The notes beneath the pieces were generated by a model, which had not been told where the DNA came from, did not search any database, and saw only the letters and a program-made list of their open reading frames with translations. Below, one piece after another: positions 32,796 to 41,915 of a DNA stretch of 64,000 nt (within the stretch, counting starts at the first letter, position 1; the number at the start of each line of letters is the position of its first letter). Position numbers and translations under genes: made by a program. Origin of the DNA: Coprinellus micaceus (taxonomy: Eukaryota > Basidiomycota > Agaricomycetes > Agaricales > Psathyrellaceae); assembly GCA_951394405.1 (NCBI GenBank), contig OX596339.1:3224001-3288000 (forward strand), read 5' to 3'.

Positions 32796-35073
32796 ATGAA
32801 GCTTTTCAAGAAACCGTTCTTCAAATCGTTCAACAAGAAATTCAAGGGCCTCAGACTTAAATCATGCATCCCTTCTACTGTCGACCAGCTCTCTTTCGAC
32901 GAGTCCACGCCTAGTGAGAAAGGTGTTGTAGTCGTACGCCCGTCTCCTGTCAAGTCCATTCTGCACAGGTCCCCCACCGAAGTACGGTTCAAGGACCCAG
33001 CAGTCGATCCGGGTCCCGGCCACCCATCTCTTCGCCTGGAGAGGACCGTCTCGCGAATGGTTGGGGCTGAACCGCGCGTGAGGATTCCGGCCCCTATTTT
33101 GCGGTCCGATAGCGAATGTTCCGAGGTCATGGTCCTCAAGAAGGACATGAAAACTGGGGAATTGGCATTTGGTGCGCTTCTAGCTCCCGATCTATTTTCT
33201 TTCCCGCACACCTCAACTGAAGCCTAGATCCTGAAATCGAGAGATCGCCCCTCGACGAAGCGGCGTATCGGTACCACTACACTCTCCGTCGCATTCGCCA
33301 AAATGACGATGAAGGGTCCAGCTCTCCCACCCCACCGGACGATCCTGCGGCAGAACACTACTCTCACCTTCGCGAGAATGGGCTCATCTCTACTTCCTTC
33401 GACGAGTTCAAACCTCTCCTCGCAGGTGAAGAACCGCTCGGCGACGCCCAACGGCACCCAAAGCTCTCTGCACTTTTCAACTGGACCAACGGCGACGACT
33501 CCCACCAATTCGCGACTGATACGTCCAGCCTGGGCGCAAAGGACAAATACGGTAAGGAGAACGAGAGGGGATCCAACGAGGTCTTTCTTGAGGCAGGGTT
33601 ATGGGCCGACAAACCAAGAACTTCCTCCCCTCGTTCCCGTGGGAGAAGCGCGAGCGCCCCGATTTCCTCAGACCCCACGACCTATAGGGCCGATACGGCC
33701 TTCTACATCCACCCCAACCGTTCAGCTGAGCAACTCGTTTGTACATCGGACTCTAGCTCCACCGAAGTCTTCTCCCCCACTCTCTTCTCCCCGGGTCTCA
33801 CTGCCGGGTCTGAGTCTGTTACCACAGAGAATGGGATCCAGGCCCTCGATAGCGCGGGTGGTCACAAGTATGACCTGCGTACTTCGACCCCTTCGCCTAC
33901 CACCACTCGAATCTCCCCGGGGGCTCCCCCCAATACCCCGTGGGATCCCGCCTCGCCAGATATCCAGCTTCTCTCGAGGGCTGGAAAGGAGTCGAGCAAG
34001 AGAAGGCGCCCGAGGAAGCCTGTTGCCGAACTGGACCGGACTTATAGCTTCATCGCCTTCTCCTCTCCTCCTCGCGTGGCTTTGGAGGCTACGCTCGAGA
34101 CCGAGCGTCCCCCGACCCCTCGTCCCACATCAGCTAAACCTAAGTCTTCTACTGCGGGGTTCTTCACACCCCGACCCAAGACCACGAGCGCCGTCACCAC
34201 GAAGCGTACTCCATCTGCCCCTCTCCTTACCCCCATCACCGTTAGCACCGTCGTCGGAACTGAGTCTTCCAAGTCAGAACTCCCAAAGGTGCTCCCGAAC
34301 TCGGTTGTTGGGAGAGCTCGGGAAGATGATTTCGTCAGTAGCTTCGCGGAGGACTTGAACAAGGCTTTGAATATCTTGGATAGCCTGGCCAGTAGTCACG
34401 ATGCTGCCCGGCTTCTCGCTCTTGGTACAGCCGCCAAAGCAGGGGCGGTGACTGAGACGAGGGAGGGGGACGTATTCAACAAATCCCCGATACTTGGAAG
34501 TAACCTTTCTCGGTTCTCTGTGAGTCCTCGCGCAACCCTCAGTTGATCCATCCCACTGAACCGTTGCTCTCCTTGCGTTACTTCTAGGAAGAACTCGCCA
34601 GCTCCGACACTGACGAAGGAGCATCACCCAACAACTTGCCACGCAGAGCTGGGCCCCGTTGGCGAGCAGGCGGTGCCAGTGTGCGAGGCAATGGTCGTCA
34701 ACTTCCTTCTCAGCGCGGAACCCGGAAGCTTCCCGGAGCGCAGTTTGGCTTTCGGTCTAACAGGCAGTACAGGAAAATTCTCGAGCTCTATACCCTCCAG
34801 TACCAGATGTATTGAGGAAGGTGGTTGGGTTGGGGACGACGTCTCGACGGAAGTGAGTACCGACCAACCTGCCCCTAAGCGACGCTAGCGCTGACGGAGG
34901 TGGGGTAACAGGCGTCTGCGTCCCTGACGATGCCCGGGGCGTTTGTGGGCGATACGGAAGACGAAAGAGATGGTACTATACGGGGGAGGAAAGATACCAG
35001 CGGTGCGATGACGGGCACGGTGCGGTTGAGGGATTCCATCTTCTCGGGTGTCAGCGGGTTTTTCTCGAATTAA
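32796..35073 (+). CDS. unrecognised Ser/Pro/Thr-rich disordered protein
   Basis: Not recognised. Exon 1 (32796 to about 33171) starts MKLFKKPFFKSFNKKFKGLR, a basic amphipathic leader, followed by SPVKSILHRSPTEVRFKD, which resembles paired PP1-docking motifs (SILK-like then VxF). Exon 2 (33228-34519) is one open frame of about 430 codons that contains no methionine. It has LRENGLISTSFDEFKPLLAG, HPKLSALFNWTNGDD, a basic GKESSKRRRPRKPVAELDR, and ends with a possibly helical FVSSFAEDLNKALNILDSLA. Exon 3 starts at 34588 (EELASSDTDEGASP). The last exon (from about 34912, ASASLTMPGAFVGDTEDERD) ends VSGFFSN. The join between exon 3 and the last exon is unclear because the frame must change there. It is probably a scaffold or regulator; that is inference. 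Confidence 0.65.
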
Positions 35074-35147
35074 TAGCTTTGTTGTCCCTACGCCAGATTA
35101 CTTCATGGTTTATAGCATGTATGTCTGCATTCCTTCCCTCCTGCCGT

Positions 35148-36198
35148 TTAGCCTGATTGTTGATACAAGAAGTCGCTGACTGTGCGCATGAACCTCTCCC
35201 GCTCTTCAAAGTGCGCCATATGGCTAGAGTTCTACCAAAATACGGCATGAATGAGCGCAATGTCCTCGTCCTCGATTTGAAAGTTGACGACCTCACCTCG
35301 AACCTCACCCACTTGACATTGGGGTTCTTCTCTACGAATGGCGCTACGGCGGAGTTGGCTGCCCCATCTGCTGCGCCGTTCGTCACCAGAGTAGGCATCC
35401 GGATGCTGGGAAGCTGGTCAATGACTGACCAGTCCTTCAGGGATCCGGTGACCTTGAACTGGTACGGGCCATACCTGCGATACGTACCGGCGTTAGGATA
35501 TGGCTCGCCAATGATTGAAAGGGAGGTGCTCACATTGAAACCTGTACCGTGGGGTCCTTTGCGATCCATGCGAAACCATCGGCGATAGGTTGGGGCATGG
35601 GAATGAGGGTGCAAAGGTGGCGAGACCAGTAGTACCCCATGGCTTCTTGGTACTCTGGCGTAGCTTGTGCGTCTTCGTCGTATTTGTCCAGCGCGTTCTG
35701 AACGGCTTGGGGTAACTTGGACTTGAGGTCATTCTGGGCTTCGACCCACAAGTGCATGGAGGCGGGAGCGGAGAACAAGATGAGGTGTTTCAAACCGGGT
35801 GGCTGTTGGATGGCGAAGGTAGCCCCAAGCATTCCTCCCCACGACTGGCCAATAAGGTCGTACTCCGCGATGTCAAGCTTCTTTATTAGGTTATTGAGCT
35901 CGTCAATAAAGAGCTGAGCAGTCCAAAACTCTGCATCCCCCATTTTCTCTGGCAGGTGGGTTGAAAGACCGTTGCCGATCTGGTCATAAACGATGAGAGG
36001 GCCAGGGCGGTTGTTGGTCACGTCTGAAAGGATTTCGAGGTACCCCGAGTTGACACCTGGTCCACCATGGAGAGCTATCAGAGGGCGAACTCCACGTCGG
36101 AGGGTACCGATGATCTTATAGTAGGTTTTACAGACTTTGGAGATCGAGCCGACTTCGAAATCGACGTGACCTTCAGTGATGTCTACCGGGGTCGACAT
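35148..36198 (-). CDS. proline iminopeptidase-like S33 hydrolase 4
   Basis: It starts MSTPVDITEGHVDFEVGSIS. Motifs are CKTYYKIIGTLRRGVRPL, oxyanion IALHGGPG, LIVYDQIGNGLSTHLPEK, nucleophile elbow GQSWGG (Gln where hydrolases 1-3 have His), acid in TLVTNGAADGAANS and catalytic His in NSSHMAHFEERERF. It ends FLYQQSG. Introns follow VQVSM and WVRFE, as in all paralogues. No signal peptide was seen, in contrast to its tandem neighbour. A TATATAT-type element lies on the minus strand at about 36251-36258, roughly 55 bases upstream of the ATG. It is closest to hydrolase 5, with which it forms a tandem pair. Confidence 0.9.
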
Positions 36199-36827
36199 TG
36201 TGAAAGGAGAGGGGGGATCAAGCTTCTGCGTCTGGATATGGGTCCTCCACGATATATATTCTCACCAGATTTATGCGTCCGTAAGCGGGCGCTGAGCGGC
36301 GACGGTTCGAGTCGTAAAAACTTGGCTTCTGCGCTTTAGCATACCGACTATAAGATAGACTACGGTTTGTCACTACTAATAAGGCTACTCCACATGCTTT
36401 ATATCACGTAAGGCGCCTACATTACTCCGGACATCTCGCTCATCACTCGAAGGCTCGATGATAGCTCATAAGACGAGCGCCCGCTAATAATAACATCCAG
36501 AAGTTTCTGATTCCCTTGAAGATTGTTTCATAACATGCGTATTCTCACCTTGTGAGACTCACAACGTTTACTCAGGAGTCAGGACGACCGACAGCTTGGG
36601 CGCTTAACGTCGGCCGGACAATGCCGAAGGTTGAATCCCGATTAGGTGGTGCTTGATTCCCACGTACTGTAAATGTTGACCACGGAGTCTTGTCGTCCAA
36701 ATGCTGGCTCTCTTCACCTCCACTTGAAGCCTTAGCCACCATCAGGACATTATCCAGTAACCCAGTCGAATCCAAACCATCTCCCTCGACAGTCGGATTC
36801 AGTTTTCTTCGCTCTTCACGGCAGCGA
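36199..36827. other. intergenic between hydrolases 4 and 5
   Basis: Promoter of hydrolase 4 with a TATA-like element near 36251-36258, and an exact copy of the dispersed 12-mer at 36596-36607. No gene was recognised. Confidence 0.45.
36596..36607 (+). repeat. dispersed 12-mer TTGGGCGCTTAA, exact copy 2
   Basis: Identical to the copies at 4305-4316 and 60236-60247. It is intergenic, about 230 bases downstream of hydrolase 5 in that gene's direction of transcription. Confidence 0.5.
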
Positions 36828-37919
36828 CTAGTGGTACAGGAATTTACTAACGGTACGCATAAACTTCTCCCTCTCTTCGAAATGAGCCATATGACTGGAA
36901 TTCTGTTCGTAGATGATCCACTGAATTAGAATAGATGCCCCTCGCCGACACGGGGTGTACGAACCTGGAACTTGACCCACTTCACTCGTGGAATCCTCCC
37001 AACGAAAGGCGCCACGACAATATCCTGAGCCCCGTCCTGTGCGCCATTCGTAACGAGCGTAGGGACGCTGATGTTCGGAAGCTGGTCGATGACCGACCAT
37101 CCCGCCAAAGATCCGGTGACCTTGAACTGGGAAGGCCCGTACCTGAACGAGGGTGGTAAGCCAACCTTGCAGCGACCCAATGGACAAGAGGGTCACCTAC
37201 ATTGTATTTCCGACTGTGGGGTCCCTTGCAGCCCATTCGGCGCCGTGGATAATGGGCAATGGGAAGGGGTCAAGTGTGCAGAGGTGGTGGGAGTTGTAGT
37301 ACGCCATCGCCTCCTCTACCTCTGGCGTCGGTACATGATCTTCATCATACTTGTCCAACGCATCCCTAAGCCTCTTGGGAAACTTGTCCTTCAAGGCGAT
37401 CTGAGCTTGGATCCACAAGTCCATTGATGCGGGACTCGAGAAGAGGACGAGGTGCTTCAGCCCACGTGGTCGCTGGATGGCGAACGACGACCCCAGCATT
37501 CCACCCCACGACTGCCCCAGGAGGTCGTACTCTTCGATATTCAGCTTGACCAAAAGGTTCTTGAGCTCGCCAATGAAGAGGTCGACGGTCCAAAAGCTCG
37601 TGTTCCCGGCGGTCTCCCGTAGATGGGTGGATAACCCATTGCCGATTTGGTCATAGACGATGAGAGGACCAGGGCGACCATTCGTAACGTCTGACAGAAT
37701 CTCCAGGTATTCCGAGTTTACGCCTGGTCCCCCGTGAAGGGCGATCAGAGGGCGTACCCCAGGCCGCAGGGTGCCGATAATCTTGTAGTAGGTTTGGCAG
37801 GTTCTGTTGATCGAGGGGACTTCAAAGCTGACATAGCCCTCTGTAACATTTACAGGATGTGAAGCAACGAGCTGCAGGATGGGGAGTAGGACGAGGAACA
37901 AGCCGGGGAGCGGGCCCAT
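36828..37919 (-). CDS. secreted proline iminopeptidase-like S33 hydrolase 5
   Basis: The only one of the five paralogues with a clear signal peptide (MGPLPGLFLVLLPILQLVAS), so it is predicted to be secreted or vacuolar. The mature part begins HPVNVTEGYVSFEVPS. Motifs are CQTYYKIIGTLRPGVRPL, oxyanion IALHGGPG, LIVYDQIGNGLSTHLRE, nucleophile GQSWGG, acid in TLVTNGAQDGAQDI and catalytic His in NSSHMAHFEEREKF. It ends FLYH. Several N-glycosylation sequons occur (NVT, NRT, NTS, NIS), in keeping with passage through the ER. Introns follow VGNTM and WVKFQ. It may work on extracellular peptides alongside the wall- and wood-degrading enzymes, which is inference. Confidence 0.9.
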
Positions 37920-38081
37920 CGTTGACCGCGATGAGACTGTGCTCGACGCACTGTGCGATTCTTTTAGGCTAAACCTGAGTGGTTGTGATCAGCATGGCCT
38001 TAACTTCGTCGTGCACACGCCCTCCGCTTCCATCTTCTCTGCAGGCTATTTGTGTGCTCCTTCCTCTGCTCCTTCCTCTAA
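37920..38081. promoter_or_regulatory. promoter region of hydrolase 5
   Basis: Upstream flank of the minus-strand hydrolase 5. No specific element was identified with confidence. Confidence 0.3.
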
Positions 38082-38408
38082 AAGAGGCTCGCGCAGGGCT
38101 TCTCTCCCATTATCATTGATGGCTATCACAACATCGAAGAGAACAACCATCGTCCACCAGTCTTCGGCGAGCTTGCCCATGCGCTTGGACTCAAATATCA
38201 CACACGCAAAGCGCAATTGGAAATGATTCTCTACCTAGGCACAGTCAAGCAGGCGCTTCCAGGAATCCGAGTAGCCATCTTATCACCGTCTTGGGCGGAA
38301 TCGAAGTATTATTTGGAATCACTCGATGTGTGTCTAGTGTGCCGCGCGGCCAACGCAGCGGCCAGTACGACCAGAAGAAATTGCAAGCTTGAGAGCTTGA
38401 GCGCTTGA
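38082..38408 (+). other. unassigned open frame, possible helicase-tail remnant
   Basis: A 108-codon open frame follows a stop, with a possible 3' splice site at about 38096. It contains SPIIIDGYHNIEENNHRPPV, KAQLEMILYLGTVKQALPG and IRVAILSPSWAESKYYLESL. The last part vaguely recalls the C-terminal domain of UPF1/NAM7-type helicases (an h-h-S/T-P-Y/W-x-A/x-Q pattern). There is no upstream helicase domain and no convincing start, so it may be a remnant or chance. Confidence 0.25.
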
Positions 38409-38611
38409 GCCCCAGAGCTTAAAGGTACAATCAACGTTGATTTACGTTCTATTTTCAGTATGAATGGTTTATTTTATTTTGGAAGGGACGCCCCGATATA
38501 ACAGCAAGGCCAAATTCAACCGCCTAATCGGGGGGAATTGCAACGCGGCAAGGAACCCACTCATGAGCGCATGTGAGCGTCGGAACTAGGTGCCTTCTAG
38601 TCAGCTGCGAG
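38409..38611. other. intergenic, 3' flank of P450 1
   Basis: AT-richer DNA with no gene recognised. Confidence 0.4.
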
Positions 38612-40777
38612 CTAGTCGTAGGACCTTGAGGGGCTTCGGGAGGTAAACTCGCATTGGAACCGCTTGGGATGTCTGACCGATTCAGTGATTAAATCAGCGG
38701 TGCGGCGTGCTGTAAAGCTCACCGACGAGGGTGCGACGTACATGAGCATTCCCTCCTCCAACTCCCACTTCAGTGGAATTACGGTTCCGCTTTCATCCTT
38801 GGGGGGAGACAGCTCAAAGCATGCCAGAACTGAGGATATCAATATGAATATGGTATCGTGGTTGAAATGCCTGCCAGGGCAAATTCTAGCAAGGAGTCAG
38901 TCCCCTCCAGCTTGGAGAACGGTGAGTTAGGCCATTTCTTACCTCCTTCCAAATCCAAACGCAGCTGAATACGGGTCGAGGATGTCGCTGCTCAACTTTC
39001 CATCCTTGATGAAACGGTCTGGGTTAAAGGTGAATGGATCAGGGTATATTTCCGGGTCGTGAAGGATGTGCCTTCAGAGAATCGAAGCCATACAAGGGTC
39101 AGCACTTGAATGTCATCTACCATCGAAATGCGCCCCACCAGGAATTTCCAATGATAATGGTCCCCTTCGGGATGAAGTACCCATCGTACACATCGTCTTC
39201 CGAAGCTGCATGGGCAATACCTAAGAGCAAATTTCAGATGCCGTAGTTAAGGACGGTACGAAGAATAAATCGCGGCTAGACGTGCCTAAGGGGAACACCT
39301 GATATATCCTCGCAACCTCCTTTAAAACTGCCCCCAGGTATACCAATTGCTCCCTGTCATTGAAACCAGGGACCTTTCCGAGTCCAACGACTTGGTCAAT
39401 CTCGGTTTGTACGCGCTTCTGGATGTCGATATGGGTCGCAAGCAGGTTGAAGGTGGCCAGCGTAATTCCTAGACTCTGTGAGAGAATTTGTCACAACGTC
39501 AATTCGCGACGGCCAGGAGGGTAATCCCTTACCGTATCAGCGCCCCCTACACGTTGAACAACGCCCAGATCAGGAATGTTTGGATGTGTGGAGTATTATA
39601 ATGCGAGTCAGAAGACTGACCAATGTATGCAATGGCCGCCGCGTCCCGAACGCAAAGCACCTCATCTTCAAAACTGGGGTCGTCCTCGCCGGGTAAATTA
39701 TGTAGGAGAGAAAGTAGTGCACAATGTGTCGCACTTCCTTGACGCTGATTGGCCACAGTATCCCAGCAGTTAAAAGTGGCCCAAGTGGTGGGGACGGCTG
39801 CACGCACCTGTTGCTCGCGGACATGCTCGAAGGGTAAGATCCTGGTTCTCATGCTCGCATCGCTGTAGTAACGAGCGAATTTCTTCCACCCTGTCCCAGG
39901 CACCCAATCGGGGACGTACTTCAGAAACGGGAGGAAGTCCACCATGAATGTGCCCGGCTTGCCCGCTATGCTGAAGCCGTCACCTACAAGCTGAGGATTT
40001 TTGATGAACGGGTCGTCGTTTCCTTTAGGCTGGATGCCGTAGGTGCTTCGAAGGATGTTACGGGAAAAGTATCTGCGACAGTTGAAAATTGAAGAGGCAG
40101 AGAGGTCAGCACGGCCATGCGTAGAGTGAAGGCCGCCGCACCCACGTTCGAGTCCTCTCCCAAAAAGCCGCTGGGTCCTCCAGGAGGTCCCGGATGTAAC
40201 TGGTTCGTTCCTCCAAGAATATTGGATGATAGGTACTGACGGCGGTCAGATTGAAGTGCTGGTGGAACATCTTACGCTGTCGTCTCCACCTACTTCCGTA
40301 TTGCATGAGACTGAGGTATTCATCAAACTCCATCCTGTAATGTGGTTAACCACTATCTTTTCTATACTACTAGAATGACTTACTGGGTCAGAATAGGGCT
40401 TTGGGGCCGATCCGAGTAAATAGACGACCGCTTCTCCAATACGTCGGTCGTCCGTTTGAGCGACCCTAGGACCAGTATCCTCGTGCCGAACGACTCAAGG
40501 TAGACCATATCCCCTAAACACGAGGCGGTGAATATGGCCACTCTGCAAGGCTAAAGGCAGCCATGAGCGCACCATAGCGGACGAGGAGGCGGGAGTAGCC
40601 ATATTCAGGGTGTTCTGTAGGGATATCAAAAAGGTTCCCGAAGATTGGGTATCCACTGGGTCCTGGAGGAAGTGGGAAATTTGACCGCCTCCACCTCTCC
40701 CAGGCCTTCCACAGCACCAGCTGCAGGACGAGGAGCAGGCAAGCAACAGTTTTTGGGTATTGTAGAACGTCCAACAT
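38612..40777 (-). CDS. cytochrome P450, tandem copy 1
   Basis: Membrane-anchored haem monooxygenase, group I/OmtA-like. It starts MLDVLQYPKTVACLLLVLQL (membrane anchor), then the proline hinge FPLPPGPSGYPIFGNLFDIP. Next come MVYLESFGTRILVLGSLKRT, YSDRPQSPILTQ and YGSRWRRQRKMFHQHFN (C-helix WxxxR). The I-helix gives GGADT then SLGITLATFNLLATH. The ExxR motif is in LKEVARIYQVFPLG. The haem-binding loop FGFGRRICPGRHF carries the cysteine ligand, and the protein ends with HPKRFQCEF followed by a short tail. There are more than ten exons with short introns. A TATA motif lies at 40825-40830. The substrate is unknown; no biosynthetic core gene lies nearby. Confidence 0.9.
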
Positions 40778-41199
40778 GGTGCGGGGAAGCGATGCACCAC
40801 AGGAAGGCGACGCTAGAGAGGACTCTTATACTAGGAGGCAAGCCCCTGTGGATGTCAACGTATTCAAGCTGAGCCCATTACTATTGGCTTGATGCGGTGT
40901 GGACTGGAGGAAGCGTATGGTCAAATAGAGGTACATTCTGAAGATGGCGTCAACCCAAAGAAGCCTCCAGGCATAGGTAAAACGAAGCATCAGTGTCCCG
41001 CACCTACTTCAGCTGGCACTAGTGTCGAGTTAGAACTGGCCAATAGCATCATGAGGGTAGAGTTCGAAGTAAGGTTTTCGCCTTGCGTACACCTTCAAGA
41101 CATGAGATTTCTGATGTTGCAGACGAGGGCTTCGCCTCGAGACCGTAAGGACAAGGAAGGCAGCGCGTGGCATTGTTAACCACAATAGGAGGAGGGACG
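40778..41199. pseudogene. spacer with remnant of a fourth P450 3' end
   Basis: Bases of about 40905-41150 resemble about 44215-44440, which is the last exon and 3' flank of P450 copy 3. On the minus strand the segment ending near 41087 reads RSRGEALVCNIRNLMS and stop, matching RSSRHEAFIRNVKNLRP and stop of P450 3. Similarity ends at about 41150-41175. This is the tail of a lost P450 gene, next to the DUF7918 mini-gene. Confidence 0.6.
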
Positions 41200-41529
41200 A
41201 TGCGCGGTTCCGAGCCTCTTCGCTCCACTGAGCCATTCTCAGGCGTATTGATTGAGACGGAGGAGGGTGATAGCATCAAGCAAGAAACCCCCGTGATCGC
41301 GAACTCCGACCCAGAGGACGTCGACATAGAGCTATCTCAGCTAGAGGTGCGTTGAACGTCGCGAGAGTCTAGATTTTATCACTCTGCTCACTGAAATTTG
41401 TCCCTACCGAAGGCTCGCTGGGGTGCCTTGAGGTCGAAGAAACGAGCTCGCGCCACCAAAGAGGTCGGTGTGCCTGAGAAAAGAGCGAAGATCACCCATT
41501 TACCTGGGGATGTCATCGATCTGACGTAG
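41200..41529 (+). CDS. DUF7918 C-terminal module mini-gene or fragment
   Basis: Two exons (41200-41346 and 41413-41529, intron 66 nt) join in phase 0 to give 87 residues, starting MRGSEPLRSTEPFSGVLIET. It contains SIKQETPV, a PsiKxE site matching the position of VKKE/VKEE in the array copies, an acidic DPEDVDIELSQLE, then ARWGALRSKKRARATKE, a KRAK patch and the end PGDVIDLT. This is the C-terminal module of the DUF7918 proteins with no DUF7918 body. It is on the plus strand, 18 kb from the array. It may be a dead fragment, but the open frame, splice sites and terminal IDLT are intact, so a small functional protein is possible. Confidence 0.6.
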
Positions 41530-41915
41530 GATGCGCCTTTATCGCCGGTATCATCACCCTTTAGACGCTTAGACTACCTTGTTTCATTCCTGACCTGGAG
41601 TTGCGAGGGCGAGAGCCTGTGTTTACCACGCCAATGGATTAAGCGCCCATGTCCGGCGCCATCAAAATCGATCCCATGTTTGATGAAAAGCGCATGCGCG
41701 GGGAAAGTTTGTGGTCCTGAGGGACGGGTCCGCCGGGTTCCTGTGGCAGAATACTTGAACGCCCGCGGCACCACACGCCAGGGATGCGAACGACCCAGAA
41801 TGTACTCAACCATTCCCAAAACTTGTCATTTGCTTGTCATTTCAAATTGTTGTATTCCTAATTTACAAACTTGTCGGAGACGCCTCGAGATCCTTCGTTA
41901 TTAGTCAGGTATAAG
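41530..41915. other. intergenic between DUF7918 mini-gene and P450 2
   Basis: Convergent 3' flanks. A near copy of the dispersed 12-mer (reverse) lies at 41639-41650. No gene was recognised. Confidence 0.45.

Noticed and set aside
33303..34358. 351-codon frame starting MTMKGPALPPHRT
   Set aside because: It is a shifted frame over the Met-free exon of the gene at 32796-35073. It has an Arg/Pro/Ser-rich shadow composition and does not join exon 1.
36304..36313. GGTTCGAGTC, resembling a tRNA B box
   Set aside because: No A box, acceptor stem or cloverleaf could be built around it.
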